Source: Elusimicrobiota bacterium (GTDB lineage: Bacteria > CG03 > SLGR01 > PWQF01). From it: a DNA stretch of 17,326 bases. Positions within the stretch are counted from its first letter, which is position 1; every line of letters starts with the position of its first letter. The stretch spans positions 1 to 17,326 of the forward strand of contig PWOI01000084.1 in assembly GCA_003557485.1 (NCBI GenBank), written 5' to 3'. Positions 13,903 through 17,326 of the stretch are shown here, piece after piece. The position numbers were made by a program, and so were the translations under genes. The notes beneath the pieces were generated by a model. It did not search any database. It worked only from the letters and a program-made list of their open reading frames with translations, and had not been told where the DNA came from.

Positions 13903-14658
13903 TTATTTCATAGACCTGTACTGCTGGGAAAGGAAAAGTTCAAGTTTTCTCTCTATCATATAAACCCCCTCCCCTTTTTGTATTGCAAGGAGCCCTTCGC
14001 AGGCAATTTTTTTTGCAAGGCCTTCCTGGTCAGAGTAAGCATGAAGTTTATTTAAGACAGGAATAAAAATGAAATTAGCCGCAAATATTCCGTAAAACGT
14101 AGTCGTTATGGCTATAGACATTGACGTTCCTATAACCTCCGGGTTTGTAAGGTTTCTCATAACCTGTATAACCCCTATAAGAGTCCCGAGAAGGCCAAAT
14201 ATAGGGGAATAGGTACCCATTGTCCTAAATACATTAGCATACTGCTTGTGTCTCTCTGAGGTAAATTCAATCTCCTTATTAAGATTGTCCCTTATCTCAT
14301 CAGACGAGATATTCTCAAGTATCATCTGAATTCCGCTGTTTATAAAATCATCCTGCGTATTTTCTTCACTTAGCGAAGCGACTCCTCCCGCTTTAACAGA
14401 CCTCGCCAGCCTGAGAACTTCATTTATAACATAACGCGCCTTTGATACCCTGGGAGGAAAAAAAACAAGAAAAACCAGCTTAGGTATTTTTTTTACAACA
14501 TTGAAGGGATAACTTATAAGAGTTGACCCGAAAGTTCCCCCGAAAACCAGGATCAGAGACATCGGATTGTACAACAAACCCAAAATCTCACCTTCAAGCA
14601 TAACAAGGTATACAGCTCCTAACCCCATACCCAACCCCAAAATAGTCATCAAATCCAT
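13903..14658 (-). CDS. motA: MotA-like stator channel protein
   Basis: A 251-residue four-helix protein: helices at about 5-24, 33-51, 147-168 and 179-203, with a large cytoplasmic loop between helices 2 and 3 and a cytoplasmic C-tail. The signature 'YSPIFGLLGTLIGVIQVM' contains Pro152 (matching E. coli Pro173), and 'AITTTFYGIFAANFIFIPVL' contains Pro200 (matching Pro222). The loop is rich in charged residues, as needed to contact FliG. Length and topology are those of ordinary MotA/PomA, unlike ZorA (long cytoplasmic tail) or ExbB/TolQ. GAGGT lies 5 nt before the ATG. It follows the FliF/FliG-like gene by 26 nt and abuts motB. It should form the pentamer around the MotB dimer in the inner membrane. 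Confidence 0.93.
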   Translation of the reverse strand: MDLMTILGLGMGLGAVYLVMLEGEILGLLYNPMSLILVFGGTFGSTLISYPFNVVKKIPKLVFLVFFPPRVSKARYVINEVLRLARSVKAGGVASLSEENTQDDFINSGIQMILENISSDEIRDNLNKEIEFTSERHKQYANVFRTMGTYSPIFGLLGTLIGVIQVMRNLTNPEVIGTSMSIAITTTFYGIFAANFIFIPVLNKLHAYSDQEGLAKKIACEGLLAIQKGEGVYMIERKLELFLSQQYRSMK

Positions 14659-14684
14659 TTTTTACCTCTTTTTCTGCTTTCTAT

Positions 14685-15992
14685 TCAGATATTAGCATTT
14701 ATCCCGTAAGCATTTTTAATTAATTCCTTACGGGCAAGCGCGACCTCTTTCTCATCAATTTCAGGCAGGTAGGAAAGCTCTTCTTCTATCATTCTTGACA
14801 TACCTGCCGGAAGTTTCTTCTTAAGGCCGGCAAGGGCTTCCTTATCCTGCCCTTTTAAGGCCCGGGCAACAATAGCAACTCCGGATTTCCTAACCACGGG
14901 AATAAGTGCTGCTGAATCAAATCCGAGTATATCTTCAAATGAAATCATGCTGCTTTTAAGTTTTTCAGCCAGGGCAGGGTTGACTTCAGCAGTGGCCGCA
15001 ACCATTTTTTCCTGCTCATCCGAATCAATATCTCTGAAGATCCTAAGAACGCTTTCCTCACCCCCTACAACATTTTCAACCTTAGCACGAAGCCTTTTTT
15101 CAGTTTCAGATATTTTCTCCGGCGGAAGGAAGTTTACTTTACTCATAAAACGAACTGTTTCCCATTTTTTATTACCAGGGAGCCTTGATAGCAGCCATGA
15201 TAAATATTCATCCGGAAGATGCTCGCATAATATTGCAGTTGCTTCCACGGGTTCATTTTCAAGGACATGAAGCATTCTACTGAGGTTTCCGCTATTCACA
15301 AATGAAAAATATTTAGACTCCCGGCTTTCTGTGATTTTTTTAACTGTTCCAGATTCCGGGCCACCGATATCTAAAGCGTTTCTTCCCTGTATTGAAGTAA
15401 TTGCTATCTGTCTTTTAGCCTGCTTTAAATAACTACCGACAGGGCCAAGCAGAAAAACAAATGCAAGAAGCAAACCGGATATCCGGTAGGTTTGAGGGTT
15501 TTCAAGTAAGGCATATAAATCTATACCCGAAGAAGCGGCGAGAGTATTTTCAATATTGAGAACATCTCCTCGATCATAGTCAAGATGCAGTAATTCTGTA
15601 AGGAAAGTCCGAACAGCGGGTATCTCTTCTTCAGGAAAATCTTCAGGAAGATAGAGTTTAACTATCATCCGCCTCAAAAAATAGCGCATCGCCGGAGCCT
15701 CTCTGGCCGACATTACTTCCTCGGCTACCGGAACCCCGGGAAGAACAAACCTTCTCTCGGCTTCCTGCTCCATCTCGCCGACGCTCAAAAACGGGACAGC
15801 GTCTATGCGTATAATAACTTCCGAAACCCCGAACCTTTTTTTGAAAAGCTCCTCCGCACGGCTTCGAAGTTCATTTTCAAGGGCAATCCGTTCCCTGCCA
15901 AGTTCAACAAGAAGAGAACTTTCGGCATATCCGCATGCAATACCGGCAAAAAGCACAACTAAAACCATTACCCTTTTAAAATATAAAATCAT
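14685..15992 (-). CDS. Membrane-anchored FliF-C/FliG fusion, putative rotor protein
   Basis: I start at ATG 15990-15992 (435 residues), because AAGGAG lies 9 nt upstream and a hydrophobic leader (about 1-23) begins there; a longer start at 16079 would overlap the TolC-like gene and put 29 polar residues first. Residues 24-150 resemble the last periplasmic ring-building domain of FliF: 'MIVKLYLPEDFP', 'AVRTFLTELL', and 'LDYDRGDVLNIEN' (RGD 141-143). A transmembrane helix lies at about 170-188. The cytoplasmic part matches FliG middle domain (about 235-320, 'LENEPVEATAILCEHLPDE' and the Gly-Gly hinge 310-311, 'VGGEESVLRIFRDID') and C-terminal domain (about 350-430, 'FEDILGFDSAALIPVVRKSG', 'ARALKG', 'IEEELSYL', 'IDEKEVALARKELI'). 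The FliG N-domain and FliF cytoplasmic tail, which normally bind each other, are absent, as expected for a fusion. Next to motA and two motB, it is the likely torque receiver. No known family name fits. Confidence 0.82.
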   Translation of the reverse strand: MILYFKRVMVLVVLFAGIACGYAESSLLVELGRERIALENELRSRAEELFKKRFGVSEVIIRIDAVPFLSVGEMEQEAERRFVLPGVPVAEEVMSAREAPAMRYFLRRMIVKLYLPEDFPEEEIPAVRTFLTELLHLDYDRGDVLNIENTLAASSGIDLYALLENPQTYRISGLLLAFVFLLGPVGSYLKQAKRQIAITSIQGRNALDIGGPESGTVKKITESRESKYFSFVNSGNLSRMLHVLENEPVEATAILCEHLPDEYLSWLLSRLPGNKKWETVRFMSKVNFLPPEKISETEKRLRAKVENVVGGEESVLRIFRDIDSDEQEKMVAATAEVNPALAEKLKSSMISFEDILGFDSAALIPVVRKSGVAIVARALKGQDKEALAGLKKKLPAGMSRMIEEELSYLPEIDEKEVALARKELIKNAYGINANI

Positions 15993-16001
15993 TAAACTTA
16001 T

Positions 16002-16007
16002 CTCCTT
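16002..16007 (-). promoter_or_regulatory. Ribosome binding site of the FliF/FliG-like gene
   Basis: AAGGAG 9 nt before ATG 15992; it decides this start over the ATG at 16079. Confidence 0.65.
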
Positions 16008-16041
16008 CAATTCTTTTCCAGATGACACTTTTTGAGAGATT

Positions 16042-17326
16042 CTACCGTAGAATTTCCACGGGCATAATCTGTTTTCCACACGCTCTGTTTAGGGCAGCTG
16101 ATGCGGCGTAAAACTTATAAATATTTTCGTATAGAGAGTTTTCAACCTGAACGACATTATTGCGGGCTTCCATTACATCTTTAAGAGAAGCCTGACCAAG
16201 AAGTCTGTTTTTATCAATAATTTCCACCCGGCGTTTTTCCACATCAAGTCTTTTTCTTGTATTATTAACAAGATCCATGGTTCTGTGAAGAATCCTGAGG
16301 TTATTTTCAACTTCTCTTTCTATCTGTTTCACAGTATTCTCTAAATCCATTTCTGACTGCATTCTTACAACTTCCTTCTCTTTTTCGGAATGAACCCGCT
16401 CAAGGCCGTCAAGAAGAGAAAATTGCGCTACATGCTCCCGGCTCTGAATTCTCTGTGAAGCGTCAATTATTGCTGCCGATGGGTCGCTCACCCTATCCCC
16501 CCCGTACCTGTAAGAAAAAGTATTACCCCAGAAACCCCACCTTAAATTTAAAAATACTGACCACTGATCCACAAGAAGCAGGTCCCTGTCAACAAAAGCC
16601 TCTCCGCTTCTCCCGTAAAAACCTTCAAGAGTAAGTGCGGGATAGTTTGCCGCCCCGGCTACCCGTTCATCGTATTCGGATTGGCTGACTACTAAACGGG
16701 CTATCTTCATTTCCGGCCGGTTTTCAAAAGCGATTCGCAGGCAATCCTCAAGCCGGTACGCAACAAGAGACGGAGAAAAAACCAGGTCCAGTTCCCTTTC
16801 CCCAACTTCGAGTTCAGGATCGCTGCATACAATCCTTAAGTCCATAAGCGCTATGGCCAGTTCATCCGCAGCAATATCTTTCTGTATCCTGATACTTTCT
16901 TTGAGATTTGAAATATCCTCGTAATCAATTTCAGTTTTTATCTCTCTTTCGCGCTGACGGCGTGCAATTTCATAATCCCGTTCTAACTCAGAAATGAGAC
17001 TCTCATAGTTGGAAAGAATATTCCTGTGCATCAGAACTTTATAGTAAGCATCGGCGACCTCATTTTCTATTTCAGCAAGTATGCGCTGATGCGAGGCTTC
17101 GGCCACCTGAACACCTTTCCTTTCCCTGCGGTAACCGAAATAACGGCCGCCTCCCTGAAAAACAGCCTGCTCAAACCTTACACCGTAACTCTCGGCCCGG
17201 TAGGGGTCATCAAAAGTCTCCCCCTCTGAGCTTCTGTATTCAAGCACCAGAAAAGGCCCCAGAAACCTGGTTGCGTTCACAAGCCGCATCCTGGCCAGGT
17301 TTACCTGCTCCAGGGATATATTTATA
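16042..17326 (-). CDS. TolC-family outer-membrane channel protein, N-terminus cut by window edge
   Basis: The frame stays open to the right edge; upstream of Met 17289 it reads 'INISLEQVNLAR', the usual start of the TolC repeat, so that Met is internal. About 428 residues are visible; a signal peptide and some 30-60 residues are missing. The protein shows the duplicated TolC/OEP layout: long heptad-rich helices at about 65-150 and 290-395, beta strands between ('YGVRFEQAVFQGG', 'WSVFLNLRWGFWGN'), and the typical end 'YKFYAASAALNRACGKQI'. It should form a trimeric outer-membrane and periplasmic tunnel. The FliF/FliG-like gene follows after 49 nt, then motA and motB genes, so it may be the outer part of the same machine. 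No periplasmic adaptor or pump gene is in view, though one could lie beyond the edge. Confidence 0.88.
   Translation of the reverse strand, partial: INISLEQVNLARMRLVNATRFLGPFLVLEYRSSEGETFDDPYRAESYGVRFEQAVFQGGGRYFGYRRERKGVQVAEASHQRILAEIENEVADAYYKVLMHRNILSNYESLISELERDYEIARRQREREIKTEIDYEDISNLKESIRIQKDIAADELAIALMDLRIVCSDPELEVGERELDLVFSPSLVAYRLEDCLRIAFENRPEMKIARLVVSQSEYDERVAGAANYPALTLEGFYGRSGEAFVDRDLLLVDQWSVFLNLRWGFWGNTFSYRYGGDRVSDPSAAIIDASQRIQSREHVAQFSLLDGLERVHSEKEKEVVRMQSEMDLENTVKQIEREVENNLRILHRTMDLVNNTRKRLDVEKRRVEIIDKNRLLGQASLKDVMEARNNVVQVENSLYENIYKFYAASAALNRACGKQIMPVEILR

Noticed and set aside
12629-14658. Zorya-type anti-phage defence (ZorA/ZorB)
   Set aside because: ZorA has a long cytoplasmic helical tail and is followed by ZorC/D/E-type genes. 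Here MotA has ordinary length, there are two MotB proteins, and no nuclease or helicase gene is near.
15840-15992. Lipoprotein signal in the FliF/FliG-like protein (Cys in its leader)
   Set aside because: The residues before the Cys (GIA) do not match a lipobox; cleavage near YA or an uncleaved helix is more likely.
16039-16053. Palindrome ATTCTACCGTAGAAT over the TolC-like stop
   Set aside because: Seven-base arms with a single central base cannot form a hairpin, most of it is coding, and there is no sign of a promoter. Possibly an operator but unsupported.
15993-16079. Longer start for the FliF/FliG-like gene at 16079
   Set aside because: It would add 29 polar residues before the hydrophobic leader and overlap the TolC-like gene; the ATG at 15992 has AAGGAG.
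12629-17326. Part of an ordinary flagellar operon
   Set aside because: No export, rod, hook or filament gene is present, the FliF and FliG parts are truncated and fused, and a TolC-type gene precedes them. The right edge prevents a final exclusion.

Overview
This 17.3-kb window carries fifteen protein-coding genes plus one doubtful leader ORF, all on the minus strand, so transcription runs from high to low coordinates. No tRNA, rRNA, CRISPR array or insertion sequence is recognisable. Both outermost genes are cut by the window edges. The gene content points to an uncultured diderm bacterium: TolC-type outer-membrane protein, PorV/PorQ-like barrel, OmpA-type peptidoglycan-binding domains, and many secreted fibronectin-III and FlgD-Ig proteins. 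This style of surface protein is common in the Elusimicrobiota/Omnitrophota-like candidate phyla, but the exact phylum is an inference. No standard flagellar export, hook or filament gene is present.

Right block (12629-17326), read in transcription order: a TolC-family protein, a membrane-anchored protein that appears to be a natural fusion of a FliF C-terminal periplasmic domain with FliG middle and C-terminal domains, MotA, and two different MotB proteins. The last three are packed with gaps of 26, 0 and -4 nt. Together they look like a minimal non-flagellar ion-driven motor: MotA/MotB stators facing a rotor in which MS-ring and torque-ring parts are one polypeptide. The first MotB keeps the essential membrane Asp; the second has Asn there, suggesting an asymmetric MotB pair. 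This is the most novel-looking part of the window.

Middle block (9158-12557): a sigma-70-type promoter candidate, a small two-helix membrane protein, a diverged alternative sigma factor with a GTG start, a HAMP sensor histidine kinase, and a response regulator in which a MerR/excisionase-type helix-turn-helix precedes the receiver domain. A strong inverted repeat lies just upstream of the sigma gene. The first gene and the response regulator have promoter-like sequences sharing an 11-of-12-nt element around the -10. These genes may control the motor, the surface proteins or both.

Left block (1-9151): a seven-gene secreted or envelope cluster. It starts with a three-FN3 protein whose TTG start overlaps the stop of a possible leader ORF. 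It continues with a small secreted protein sharing that protein's C-terminal module, a tandem Ig chaperone-like protein, a four-FN3 protein ending in a FlgD-type Ig domain, a small protein consisting essentially of that same domain, a PorV-like barrel fused to TPR repeats, and a fibre-like secreted protein running off the left edge. The layout suggests that PorV-like and chaperone-like factors help export or display the FN3/FlgD proteins, but no secretion machine is visible here. No gap between genes exceeds 142 nt.
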